NCBI GenBank assembly: GCA_028023455.1
Contig: JAQFVV010000559.1
Span: 310,001-374,000 of the forward strand
Reading direction: 5' to 3'
Length of the DNA: 64,000 nt
From: Epiperipatus broadwayi
Lineage: Eukaryota > Onychophora > Udeonychophora > Euonychophora > Peripatidae
Both the position numbers and the translations under genes were made by a program. A model generated the notes under the pieces. The model did no database searches and was not told the origin of the DNA. It saw nothing but the letters and a program-made list of their open reading frames with translations. Shown here one piece after another: positions 24,985 through 36,315 of the stretch. Every line of letters begins with the position of its first letter. Position 1 is the first letter of the stretch.

Positions 24985-25720
24985 TGAGTTCTGGATTTAC
25001 AGTATGCTGATGAATATACTATTCTTTCCAATTCAAAAGTTGATCTGTAAAATATTCTTAATATTTTGAATTCAGTGTATGACATTTTTGATTTAGGCAT
25101 TAGTGTTCAAAAATCCTTTTTTTTTTGAGTCAATAGAAAAAAATCTCAAGCAACTTTTAACTTGATGCTATCTACTTAAGAATATGAATCGATTTAAATA
25201 CTTGGGTGTCTTTTTAATTAGAAAGATGAAATTAGATGTTAAGACTCAATACAGAAATTAATGTGTTAAAAACTAAGATATTTTATTGCTTTGATATAAC
25301 AAGTGCAATTAAATTAGTTATATAAAGCTATTTTATCCTAATTGAGTATATGGAAGTGAGACTTGTACCTTTTATTGACATAATATAAAGGCATCCTAAA
25401 AATTTCATATAAGGATACTCCACAAATATACTACATAATCATGAGACTAGCTTGATGGATGTGTATTTTAGATTTACTTATAAAATCCCATCTTTTTTCA
25501 TTGGAGATGTGAAAAGAATAAATGATAGCTGATTGTTCTAAAAAGTCTTTTATGGTAAATTAGAGCATGATTTTCATAGGGAAAGCAGGCTGTTTATGCT
25601 ACAAACATTTTTTCAACCCACTCTAAAAAAGTGCAACTTTTATTGTTTTTATTGAAAAAATATGATAAAGAGTAGAAGCTATAATTAAATAGAGTATTTT
25701 AGAAAGTAAAGTTTGCTGTA
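24985..25720 (+). pseudogene. Decayed non-LTR retrotransposon: RT palm and C-terminal region
   Basis: The frame fragment YADEYTILSNSKVDL (YADE at 25003-25014) corresponds to the catalytic YADD motif of non-LTR reverse transcriptases, with the second Asp changed. It is followed by ILNILNSVYDIFDLGISVQKS and then NRFKYLGVFL, the usual downstream motifs. Further on come VYGSETCTFY and then a stretch like IND-LF-KVFYGKLEHD, as in RTE-type elements. Many stops and frameshifts make it non-functional. No target duplication was found. Confidence 0.75.
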
Positions 25721-25789
25721 GAAGAAGTTAAAATACAGTATCAAAAAATATCAGATAGACAAAGTAATGAACCAACATGTTCTATACAT

Positions 25790-26152
25790 TAAAACAGGCA
25801 AAACTCTCCAGACAGTAGTGCCAAACCAGAGTAATCAATGGATGCCAGAAGGCTTGTGCATAAAATACCTATCTAGTGCCTTACTCATCCAATATCCCTA
25901 GATTAGTTTCTAGCTTGTGGCTTGCATCATTGAGGAGCTTGGGATCTGAGAGCATTGCACACTGACAAAAGCCACGAGGTAGAAACTAGTCTGGGGATAT
26001 TGGATGAGTAGGCACTAGATGGGGATTTTATACACAAGTCTTCTGGCATCCATTGATTACTCTGGCTTGCACTGAGTGGCACTACTGTATGGAGAGTTTT
26101 GCCTGTTTTAATATCAGTTGTGAGAAAGCTTAAGAAATGCTGATCATGTGAC
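25790..26152. mobile_element. Foldback family B element with 11-bp target-site duplication
   Basis: GTTCTATACAT is repeated exactly at 25779-25789 and 26153-26163. The element opens TAAAACAGGCAAAACTC and its inverted partner GAGTTTTGCCTGTTTTA lies near 26092-26111, giving arms of about 150 bases. After the second arm a tail runs to ATGCTGATCATGTGAC, so only one end is palindromic. Relatives occur at 43213, 47401 and 52463. The 11-17 bp duplications across the family point to target-primed or similar insertion rather than a classic cut-and-paste MITE. Confidence 0.85.
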
Positions 26153-26734
26153 GTTCTATACATGACTGTTTTTGTAATTCATATAGTCATCATTAAAAAT
26201 TTTTTAAGAGTATGATCATTATTTGTCACATCTATTTTATTTTTCCACAGAATTAGAATTGTTATTCTTGTGTAAAAATGGCTACTTCTAATAAGTTCTA
26301 TATCCATTGGCATGAATATTTATATTACCTTATGGCTTATTCTGCCATTATTATTATTATTATTATTACTATTTATTAATATCACTATTCAGAAGTTATT
26401 ATATCCTATACCTGTCTATAAACCAAAGGATTATGATTAAATACATCATCAGTATATTCTTATTCTGACATTATTATTTTTTTAATTGTGCAATAATTAT
26501 TAAAAAAATAGACATTTTATAAAAACATTAAATTATAAATTATTTTATTTGAAAATTTTTGAAAGATAACATTCATGCAAACAGTACTAAGAAAAAAATA
26601 AATTATCTAATATTTTATTATAAGTAATTATTTAAAAATTGAATGAAACTATTTTAAATGTGCAAAACTTCAAAATTAATAATCAAATTATTATTATTAT
26701 GTTGATTAAAAAGAGAATTAGATATTCTGTAATC

Positions 26735-27131
26735 CAGGGGTCCCCAACCTTTTTGCACTTAAGAGCACATTCTACAATACCGGCCAGGTAGTGAGCACCA
26801 TTTATTTTTTCAACCAGGTGACGGGCACCATTTATTTTTTCAATGTAAATTTATAGTTGGATATTGTTAATAATACACTTAATGTACAAAAAAATATTTA
26901 TTTCAAAAATAAATTTTAATATATAATTAATGTTTATATTTTTACGCTGTAAAAGTATAGTATGCCCTATAATTTGATTACAATATAATACAATAATTTA
27001 TAAGAAATTTTAAAAATTAAATTTATCTGTATCAGATAAATAATTTTTTATCGTGTTTGGATAGCGCCGGGCACACGTAAAATGATCTGCGGGTGCCATG
27101 GTGCCCACGGGTATAGGGTTGTGGACCCTTG
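26735..27131. mobile_element. hAT-type MITE, 397 bp
   Basis: Begins CAGGGGTCCCCAACC and ends GGTTGTGGACCCTTG, giving imperfect terminal inverted repeats. It is flanked by the exact 8-bp duplication CTGTAATC (26727-26734 and 27132-27139). Two direct copies of CAGGTRRYGRGCACCATTTATT lie just inside the left end. There is no coding frame. It belongs to the same superfamily as the element at 13807 but has a different end sequence. Confidence 0.9.
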
Positions 27132-27344
27132 CTGTAATCTTACTTTACAAAATGAAGATAGGCATAGAAAATTTAATAATGTTAATCTTTATAAAGTTTA
27201 TTTTAAATTAGAAATAACAAACTATCATATTTAAAAATATATATTTTCATCATTATTGTTAAAAGGTTGTCTTGACAACAGTTTGAAATTCTTGATTGTT
27301 GTCTAAGTGTTGACTGGTTTTTAATGATCATTTATATACTGCTA

Positions 27345-27533
27345 TAATAATCAGCCATAAAGCTAATACACATGTGCTTTGTAGATTTTTAACTATAAAT
27401 GAATGGGTCGAAAACATAGATGGATTCATTCTATCTTTTCACAAAGACTTTATTTTGTGTTTGAAAGTGAGAGTATTCATTTATAGTTAAAAATCTACAA
27501 AGTGCATGTGCATTAGCTTTATGGCTGATTATT
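27345..27533. mobile_element. Foldback family C element
   Basis: Inverted arms of about 59 bases (27345-27404 and 27475-27533) run from ATAATCAGCCATAAAGCTAA to its complement. The centre contains GGATTCATTCTATCTTTTCA. A partial relative follows at 27710-27900. Confidence 0.7.
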
Positions 27534-27709
27534 AATATTACAGTTTATAAACATAGAACTATATAAAATAAATATTTCATACTGTTATAATAAAAATATT
27601 TTATATAAATACTTAAATACAATTATCAAAATTTTTATTTAAAATTCTTTTAATAATACTTACAAAAACTATTTTAAGATATTATTTTTATATAGTGCGA
27701 TGTTTTAAA

Positions 27710-27900
27710 TTGTAATAATAATTAGCATTAAGCTAATGCACATGCGTTTTGTAGATCTTAACAATAAATGAATACTCTCATTTCTCAAATCCAAGATAGT
27801 TTTTGTGAAAGAATAGAATGAATCCATCTATCCTTTCAACCCAAACATTTAAGTATGGGCAAATCTTAAGTATTTGGAAATGAGAGTGTGAAGATATTAA
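27710..27900 (+). repeat. Foldback family C, second partial copy
   Basis: Shares TTAAGCTAATGCACATGCG with the arm of the element at 27345, plus the central segment AGAATGAATCCATCTATCC in the opposite orientation to the first copy. The right arm is missing or has diverged. Confidence 0.55.
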
Positions 27901-27999
27901 CAATCACTTTAAATTACCTTTACTATGTCTGAATGAATGACGCTAGTGAAATTTACTTTTATCTTATTTACAATAGTCAAATATGTTTAAAAATACATA

Positions 28000-29165
28000 T
28001 ATACAAGCAACAAAGATTACAAATTATAAAATTATTATATAAAAGCCTTTTTCGGCAAATTATGTTTTTTTGCCCTTTTCAATATGTCTCCACGATTTAA
28101 AGCACATACAGCGACATCTATATCAATACATGAGAGAAGATAGATAAACAAATGGATATTTGATATGATCTATTATGTGATTTTTTTTCCCCTCAATTCT
28201 ACTACAAAATTACTCTGTTATATATATTGAATGGATATATGTCCACATATATTAATTAATTAACTATCCATTCTTTATCCATTAACCACTTATTATTTAA
28301 CTTAATGGATGTTTTGTATATATTCATACAGTTGTTTTTATTGTACATGATGTAGTTTGTTTCATATATTTTACATCTATTAACATTTTTAATATAATCA
28401 AGAACACTTATATTATCAATACAATTTATTTTATGTCCATACTGCAAATAATGAACATATAACGCAGATCTATCATCTTTCCTAGCAATAGCATCATTGT
28501 GTTCTTTAGCTCTTTCTCCCAATTGCTTTGATGTCTGGCCATAGTAAATCATATTACAAAAATTACATCTAATTTTATAAACCATTCCTCTCTTATATTT
28601 TATATCATCTTTCATTCTACAATTAGTTATCAATTTATCCAAATTTTTGCTATTAGCCCATCCCACGTTAATGTTTTTATCTATATAATTTTTACTTTTT
28701 TTATTTAATATATTATATACACTAGGCAAATATGAAATTTTTATCCACTTCTTTTGTTTATTAGTCCTACATCTATTATTATTCGTGCTATTTACTCCAT
28801 GTTGTGAAAATATATTGTCAATACTATGCGCTGCATATCCATATCCCATATATGTTCGTTTAAATTTATCCTTCTGTAACATAGCAATATTTCTATCTGT
28901 ATTAAATCTGTCGTTCTTATATTTAAAATTCTTAATTACACTCATCTTTTGTATCCATGGTTGTTTTGAATCAATTGATATAATTTTCCTTAATTTATAA
29001 TCTTTAATAAAATGCTTAATTATAATATCATTATTTTGATTTAAAATAATTTCAATATCTAAATACCTTATTTCATTATCGATTTCTTTCATGGTTTTAA
29101 TTCTGATTCTTTTTCTGTATAGTAATTTCGATATCTTATTTACATATGTTTAATTTCATTTAAGA
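28000..29165 (-). mobile_element. Penelope-like element, 5'-truncated, with intact RT C-terminus and GIY-YIG ORF
   Basis: A 278-codon minus-strand frame (28256-29092), with in-frame coding upstream of its first Met, encodes the end of the RT (EIRYLDIEI, as in the FLD motif of PLEs) and a complete GIY-YIG endonuclease. Its motifs are MVYKIRCNFCNMIYYGQTSK, then LGERAKEHNDAIARKDDRSA and a downstream YETNYIM. The Cys-x2-Cys just before the YYG is characteristic of PLE endonucleases. The RT palm (YVDD) is missing, so it is 5'-truncated. A non-coding 3' tail of about 250 bases follows to near 28000. The long open frame suggests this is the youngest PLE copy here. It belongs to a different subfamily from the 33-37 kb copies. 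Confidence 0.85.
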
Positions 29166-29169
29166 ATGA

Positions 29170-30130
29170 CGTATCGTAAATTCTAGTAAAAACTATTTTA
29201 ATAACAACAATTTATTATTACACATATATAATCCTTTCTTATATATGTATAATTTAAATTTTAAAAATAGAAGGGATCTTTCTAACAGTGGCATATAGTG
29301 AAGTTATAAAAAAAGGAAACCAATTTGTTATTGTGATTCAAAAAATATAAGCACCTGGTATGATGAATTTGGTAGCTATTGTACATACTTTATATTTTAA
29401 AGAATTACTTTACTCTTCATTTAATTTTTAAATTTTTGAAAAATTTGTTTTAAATGTAAATTTAAAAGCAAAAAATAATCTTAAAAATAATTTATCATCT
29501 TTGCAATTGAAGAAACAAACAAAAATAAACAAACAAACAAAATATTTTATTTTTAGCCTTTTGGATAAATAAATGTATTTTAATGAGAGAAAATTATTCT
29601 CAATGAAGTTTCTATCAGTAAAATGAATTTTGTTAAAAAATATACCCAAGCACTGAAATTATTTTTTTTAAATATACCAATTCCACAAAAAAAATACATG
29701 TAATATTAAAGTAGGTATATTTTGTTATAATAGGCAATGCCCATCATAACTATTTTCCAGCTTGAAAGAAACAAATATTATCAAATAAAAGCTGAATTAA
29801 CACATCATTTACTTACTGAGAAACAAATATTCCACTTAATTTTACAAAAAATAAATACAAATGGAAATTATGTACTAGGTTATATTTTCCAAGTTCACAA
29901 AAGTTATGATACTCTGTTCATTTATAAATTTTCAACTGAACAATTTTCTGTTAAAAAACAAATATATTTAAATGACAATTGAATATATACATCATTTAAT
30001 TACTGGAGAATTTAAATACCTTATTTAATTTTACAAAAACAAGAATAAATAAGTTATGCATAAATTATATGTAAAGTTGCAATTTTTAATTTCTCTAAAG
30101 TAAAGTCACTTTCTGAAAAAACAAAGTCAA
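29170..30130. other. AT-rich intronic DNA, nothing recognised
   Basis: AT-rich sequence with low-complexity runs (AAACAAACAAAC near 29515-29540) and short chance ORFs of 73 and 81 codons. Neither has a recognisable motif. Confidence 0.5.
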
Positions 30131-30189
30131 CTATATGTATTGAATATTTTATATTCCTTATATAGAGTCACAATCTTTGATCTTTCTAA

Positions 30190-30800
30190 ATTGCAATGTA
30201 GTGGCTTTTTGTTTTTCAGAGTCAAGAATCTCATCCACTATGCCCAGAGAAACCTGTTAGCTATCTTACCTTCTCTTCCCTTTCCCGACCATGTTTTTCC
30301 CATATTCTTCTCTATCCTGATCCATCCCATTTCCACAACATAATCTTTGTCAACTCCCTGACATTTATATCTAAATCCCTCTTATCTTTTCCCAAACCCA
30401 GCAAAAAAACCAAGAACCCACTTTCTGTATAATCACTATGATTATATTTATTCTCCCATAACTTCATTATTTGTACCCTTTGTGCTTGCAACCATTTACA
30501 TTCAATTAACAGATGCCTAATATTTTCTATGCATTCTTACATAACTTGCAGACTAAATCACCATATTTTTCTATTTATGTGTCTATTCCCTTATTGCTAA
30601 AGATCTTGTTCGATCCTTAAACAGTAAACTACTTTCCTTGCTATTATAAATTAACTCGCATCCAATATTCTGTTTACTTCTATATATATTTAGACTCTTT
30701 TTACTCCCCATCCTAGTATCCATCTCTCTATTTTTTATTAATGCACTTATTCTTCTATTCCATTCCTTGCTACTATGACTTTTCAATAGAAGATGCTAAC
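30190..30800 (-). pseudogene. Decayed LINE 3' coding end (C-terminal Cys/His knuckle)
   Basis: On the minus strand a 67-codon frame (30583-30786) ends SLLFKDRTRSLAIRE. Further 3', with one frameshift, come DLVCKLCKN and ENIRHLLIECKWLQAQRVQI. The pattern C-x2-C then H-x4-C followed by aromatic and basic residues is the C-terminal zinc knuckle of I/Jockey-like LINEs. Stops separate the parts. The RT palm is not recognisable. Confidence 0.6.
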
Positions 30801-32350
30801 ATCTAGATATTTTAATTAGAACTACTATTAACCAATACTTGTTTTAGTTTTTGCATACAATATTCAAAAATGAAAAACTCCGAGTCAACTGCAATACCAA
30901 TGGATCAGCATCAGAATGAGATTCACAAATGTTAAATAAAAGCCTCAATTTTAGATGATTTAACAATATTTTTGTGATTTTTAAACAAATTATTTGAATT
31001 ATTAAAATCAACTGAATTTTTATTTATTATAAAAGAAGAACATAGCCAACAAAATTTCTTTCTTTCTTCACATCTTGTTAACCAATGTATTTCTACTCTA
31101 GGGCCATCTAACATAAATTCACATAATCAGTGATTACCAGGTACACATAAAATCCTATCCCTAGTATTTCAGTCCCCATTTTTAGTTTTTTTTTTGCTAT
31201 CAACTTTATCAATGAGGTCTGAGAATCGAAGTTTAAAGGAATACAGATAGGAATCATCTTTAATTCCATTTTACTTGTAAAGATAAAAAATTAAAACTGA
31301 AAGCAGCTTAAGGTTTTGAACCTAAAGAAACTTGCTTGTACAATTGGACAGATTTGAAAACAGTTTAATAATCAGCTGTTCAAAATATTAAGCTGATTTG
31401 AATTTTAAGTTTTCAATTTGAGAAATAGATTTAAAAATAGTTTCTGAGTGCATATAATATATATATGCATTTGAATCCCAGGCCTCTTGATAAAGTAAAA
31501 TTCAGAAACAAGTCTGATGAAAAGGATTTAGATGCAAAAAAATTTATATGCATCTGGCAATTACTAATTACACAGGTTTCTGTTAAATGACATTTGAATA
31601 AAGAGCTGCTCTTGTCCATATTATTGGATTTGTTATAAATAACTCTTCAAGCAGATTAATCTGGATTCAAAACCTTAAGTTGGTTTAAATTTTAAGTTTT
31701 TAGCTTGACAATAAAACGGAATTTAGTTGGATGCATGTCCACATTTCTTCCAATTTTGAATTCTAGGTCTCATTGATAAAGAAAAAAATCCAAAAATCAG
31801 TTGGAAGATAGGGATTTAAATACTGAAAATAAGAATTTTGAATGTATCTGATAATCACTGATTAGTCAAAGTTATGTTGGATGACACTAAAGGGGAGAAC
31901 TGCAATTGTTTTATTGTATTATGTTTGTGGTTTATTATTATTAATATTGTGTTAAAATAGTTAGTGTTGAAATGTTGAATATAGATTTTAATTTTTATAT
32001 CATTTCTAATATTGGCCTACTTGTCTTTATTATGGCTTAAATCCAAATAATGTTGAATAAATTATGCAATGTTTGTTAATGCCTTAAAATTGCAATAGCT
32101 CTAATGTATATATAATATTTCTTCTAAACTTTGTTAATTATATATAATAAATGTTGCATATGTATATGTTAATATTTACAAAGTGCACAATTTTTTCTAT
32201 CTGCTATGTTTCTGATTTATGATGCCCTCGTACCATTGGTGCCACACACCATAATTATAATTTTCTTTCGTAATTTTGTATACAGTTGTATAGTCATTTT
32301 TCTTAATATGATGTATAATATTTTAAATACAATTATATTTTATATACCTG
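30800..32350. other. AT-rich intronic DNA with degenerate repeats
   Basis: Between 31190 and 31900 the motif TTTTAAGTTTT-AATTTGA and the block TTGATAAAG-AAAATTC-AAAAAYMAGT recur about 300 bases apart. This suggests an old tandem repeat of two or three diverged copies. There is no coding potential. Confidence 0.45.
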
Positions 32351-32359
32351 GAGTCTAAA

Positions 32360-33222
32360 TGTAATATAGAAAATTTGTTGAGCTGCCTTCAGCCATCCAC
32401 ACAATCTCATATGACCAATGCATACCCACACACGTGTAAAAAATAAACGATCTCCAATATATGAATTTCATGCTGAACCAGTACTCATCAATTGGTCCAG
32501 ATTATCGTTTCCCACACATACATAATAATCAGTGCTTGGTTTATATTAAGATAGCTAATCTTCACATTTTAATAGACAGGCTTCAATCTACTCTACTCTC
32601 CAACTCTTCAGTCATCTAGCCCATTGAAAATCTGCTGATGGAATGTCCAAATCCTTTGTTAATGTCAATTTTTTTCAATAGCATGGATGGCTGAAGAATT
32701 AAAAGTAGAATATATTGAAGCTTGTCCATTGAAGTGTGAAGATTTTCTATCTTATTATAAGCTGAGCATTGATTATGATGATCTGGAACAACTGATAAGT
32801 GCTTGTTCAGCATGAAATTTGTATATTGGAGATCACTTATCTTTTTCACATATATGTGGTCATATGAGATGGAGTGGATAGCTGAAGGGTGCTTGAAAAA
32901 TCTGTGTTCAAATAATCTATATTACATTTAGACTCCAGGTATATAATATACATTTAAATAATAAATATTACAAATTCAGCTGTTATCCTGCCCATCCCTC
33001 TTCTGTGTATTTAAAGGGACAAGATTCTATACATAAGGAGTCAGCATGACTTAAAGTCAACATGGGCATGACAATAATATTGGCAATAAGGCATTCCTAT
33101 TTAGATTTTCAATGGTGCAAATGGCTGAAGAATTGGAAGATGAAGTAGATTGAAGACTGTCTATTAAAGTGGATAGGTTTCCCATCTTCATATAAACTGA
33201 GCACTGTTTATATATATATATA
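32360..33222. mobile_element. Composite retrozyme array, inverted units with mutated hammerheads
   Basis: A minus-oriented unit (32396-32640) joins head-on to plus-oriented units (32690-33222). The minus ribozyme near 32462-32507 has TTGATGA instead of CTGATGA, losing the essential core C. The plus ribozyme near 32788-32835 has CTGATAA. Both keep stem II (GTGCTTGTTCAGCAT type) and GAAA. The last plus unit breaks off in a TA tract at about 33222, where the Penelope-like element begins. Confidence 0.75.
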
Positions 33223-33224
33223 TT

Positions 33225-36200
33225 CTTCTGAATTGAATATGAAATATAATCAATTTTATAGACAACTTTATGTTTAAATAATAAATTTATTTTCATCAAA
33301 CAGATTTTCGTTCAAAATTGAACCTTGTCAAGATGTTATAATAATTCAAAATATCATGTAATTTACATACTATCTACTGGTCAATCTTAACTTTAAAAAT
33401 GTTTTTATATTTTCCAATTTTTATTTAATGACCATTTTTCTCCCAACTTTATTGACCTTTGTACTAAATTCATACATTTCTCTTTATTTTCTTGTATATA
33501 CATTGTCTCATATACTTTTCTTTCTTTATAATTTTTACACTATTTGATCATTTCAATATTTTCTTCACATTTCATATGCCCTGTTTCTAAAAAATGGCAA
33601 AATGGTCCTGACTTAATATCTTTCCTATTTATTGCTGTTGTGCTCTTTACCTCTTTCTATCTTACTTTTTGCTGATTGATCTATATATATCATCATACAT
33701 CTTTTACACATAATTTTATGAACTATTCCTATTTTATCATTCTTATCATTTCTTATTTTTGCATTACTTACTAATTTTTTTAATGATTTTCTATTTTTTC
33801 ATCCAATACCTATATTCTCATTCATTTTTTTTTCTTCTATCATTTAGAATTTTATATACTTCATTGGAATAGAAATCTATTTCTTATTTTTTCTTTCATT
33901 TTTATTGCTAGATTTTTTATATTCTCTTATTTCTTAATATATTTCTTACAACCCTACCATTATATGCATATTCAATGTATTCTTGGATTTATAATTTTTG
34001 CTAAGCCTATCATTTTTTTTCTTTTATTCCTTTCAGTATCCCCATTTTCTGACACCAAGGTTGATAAGATTTTGGATGTATCATTCCTCTTACATTTTTA
34101 TTCTCTATACAGTGCTTTATCTTAATCTCTCCATTTTCATCCTTTTTTATTAATAAATCTAAACATTTTATTCCTTCTTCATTGTTTTCTATTGAAAATT
34201 TAATGTTAAACATATTTTTGCTTCTTCTATGTCCTATTACTATAATATCATCTACATATCTATAATATTTTATAATTTCTCCATACAGTAAGAGATGGTC
34301 ATCATGTGATGTTTAATAATTTCTCCATTTTCAATATACTTATTACTTTCTGCTCAACCCAATCTACCATATTTGATGCCATAATCCCACTTATCGAACA
34401 GCCCATTATCCATCCTTTTTTCTATATTCCAAAATTCATTATTATATTTTACATACAATGTAATATTTATTAATTATGATTAAAACCTCTTCTATGATTT
34501 TTATCCATTCCTTTGAAATTATTTTCACATTTTTGATTTTTCTTACTACAATTTCAATACTTTCTTTCCTAGACACACTTTGATACATTTTTCTATATCA
34601 AATGATGCTATATTTATATTACTATTCCTATTTAATTTAACTGTTTTTAATCCTTTTATTACTTCCTCAGAATTTTTTATACAAAACTTTCCATATCCCA
34701 TATTATCTGCAAATTTTTTATATAGTACATTGCATATTTCTTTTAGTATATATCCATTGAAATCCATTATTAATCATACAGGCATATTTTCTTTGTGGGT
34801 TTTTATATTTCCAAATACCATAGGATGTTCATATGCTGTTGGATATAATAACTTATATTCATTATCATTAATCAATTTAGTTTTTTTCATTCTTTGTAAT
34901 ATTTTTATATATTTATACTTAATTAAATTACTCAGATTATTTTCTATTTTCACAAAATCTTGTTTTACCAAGTCCTTTGTAATTTTATCTTCATAATCTT
35001 CTTTATTTAATATTACAAATCTAGATCCTTTATCTTCAACAGTAATAATTAAATTTTCCTTTTTCTCTAATGTCATTTATTGTTTGTTTATCCTTCCATT
35101 CATTCTTATTTATATGTTCATTCTTCTTATTAATTTTTGACTGCAAATTAATGTTTTCTTTTTTTAATATTTGCTGCTTCAATACTAACTACTGTTTTTT
35201 ATCAATGTCCATATCCTTAAATGGTATATATTTTGCTCCTTTTTCCAACATCCTCATCTGTTTATTTGAAAATTTACTTAGACATATTTACTAATTTATT
35301 ATAATTACTTTCATTTCTATATTCATTATTTCTCTCTCCATATATCCTTTTATCTTTATAGTTTATCCATTTCCACTTCTTGTCATATTTCGTTTTAAGC
35401 CTATTCTTTATGAATTCATTATGCTCTTCTAACCATTTATTGATATTATAAAACATATCCGATAATAGTTTTCTTTTTATTCTTGCCTTATTTCTTTTAT
35501 AAATTGTTACTAAGTTATTTATTTTCCAGTTCTTTTCTTTAATAAACCATTCCAATATTGTTGTTTGTATTTTATGCATTAATTTTTTTATTAGAATTTT
35601 CTTACAAATTTTTACTCTGCACGATCTAGATATACGCTTCTCTTTTTTACATTTATTTAAAAACGTTAATTGCCACTTTATTTCTTCAATTATTATTCCA
35701 CAACTCTTTAAATAACTTAAAAGTTATTTTATTTACTGATTTATATAAAAACGTCCACTTATCTTTAGTAGTCTCAATTCTGACATCCATTTCGTTCTTT
35801 AATATTATTATTATCAAATATTTCAATCACGTTCTAATTCTAGATAATAATTTTTTTATATCTTTATAAATATTTCATTAGATGGTATTTTTTTATAAAA
35901 CCATTATGTTGTCTTTCTTATATACTTTCTTCTGAATTGAATATGAAATATAACCAATTTTATAGACAACTTTATGTTTAAATAATAAATTTATTTTCAT
36001 CAAGCCGATTTTCGTTCAAAATTGAATCTTGTCCTGACGTTATAATAATTCAAATTGTCACGTGATTTACATATTATCTTAGCACACCATCTACTGGTCA
36101 ATCTTAACTTTAAAAATGTTTTTGTATTTTCCAATTTTTGTTTAATGTTCATTTTCCTACCAACTTTATTGACGCTTGTACTAAATTCATACATTTCTCT

Positions 36201-36315
36201 TTATTTTCTTGTATATACATTATACTTTTCTTTCTTTATAATTTTTACAATATTTGATCACTTCAATATTTTCTTCACATTTCATAATAATATGCTCTGT
36301 TTCTAAAAAATTCTG
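33225..36315 (-). mobile_element. Penelope-like element, near full length, with flanking direct copies of its 3' end
   Basis: On the minus strand the order is: a pLTR-like copy (35925-36315), an N-terminal region (35274-35579, basic), an RT N-terminus (34774-35076; DKGSRFVILNKEDY and EHPMVFGNIKTHKEN), RT fingers and palm (34546-34767; SNINIASFDIEKC), the catalytic RYVDDIIVIGHRRS with YVDD at 34247-34258, the FLD-like region (34010-34213; CLDLLIKKDENGEIKIKHCI), a decayed GIY-YIG region, and the 3' end at 33225-33600. Frameshifts and stops make it inactive. The roughly 390-bp terminal segment is repeated in the same orientation at 33225-33600 and 35925-36315, as in the direct terminal repeats of Penelope elements. 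Confidence 0.85.

Noticed and set aside
34580-34996. 138-aa plus-strand ORF with several hydrophobic segments
   Set aside because: It is the antisense shadow of the Penelope-like RT on the minus strand, where recognisable RT motifs are found.
33225-36070. Hammerhead core in the PLE terminal repeat (TTTGATGAAAA next to ACGAAAATCGG)
   Set aside because: The letters resemble CTGATGA and GAAA, but the order and spacing do not allow a hammerhead fold, and the first C is missing in all copies.
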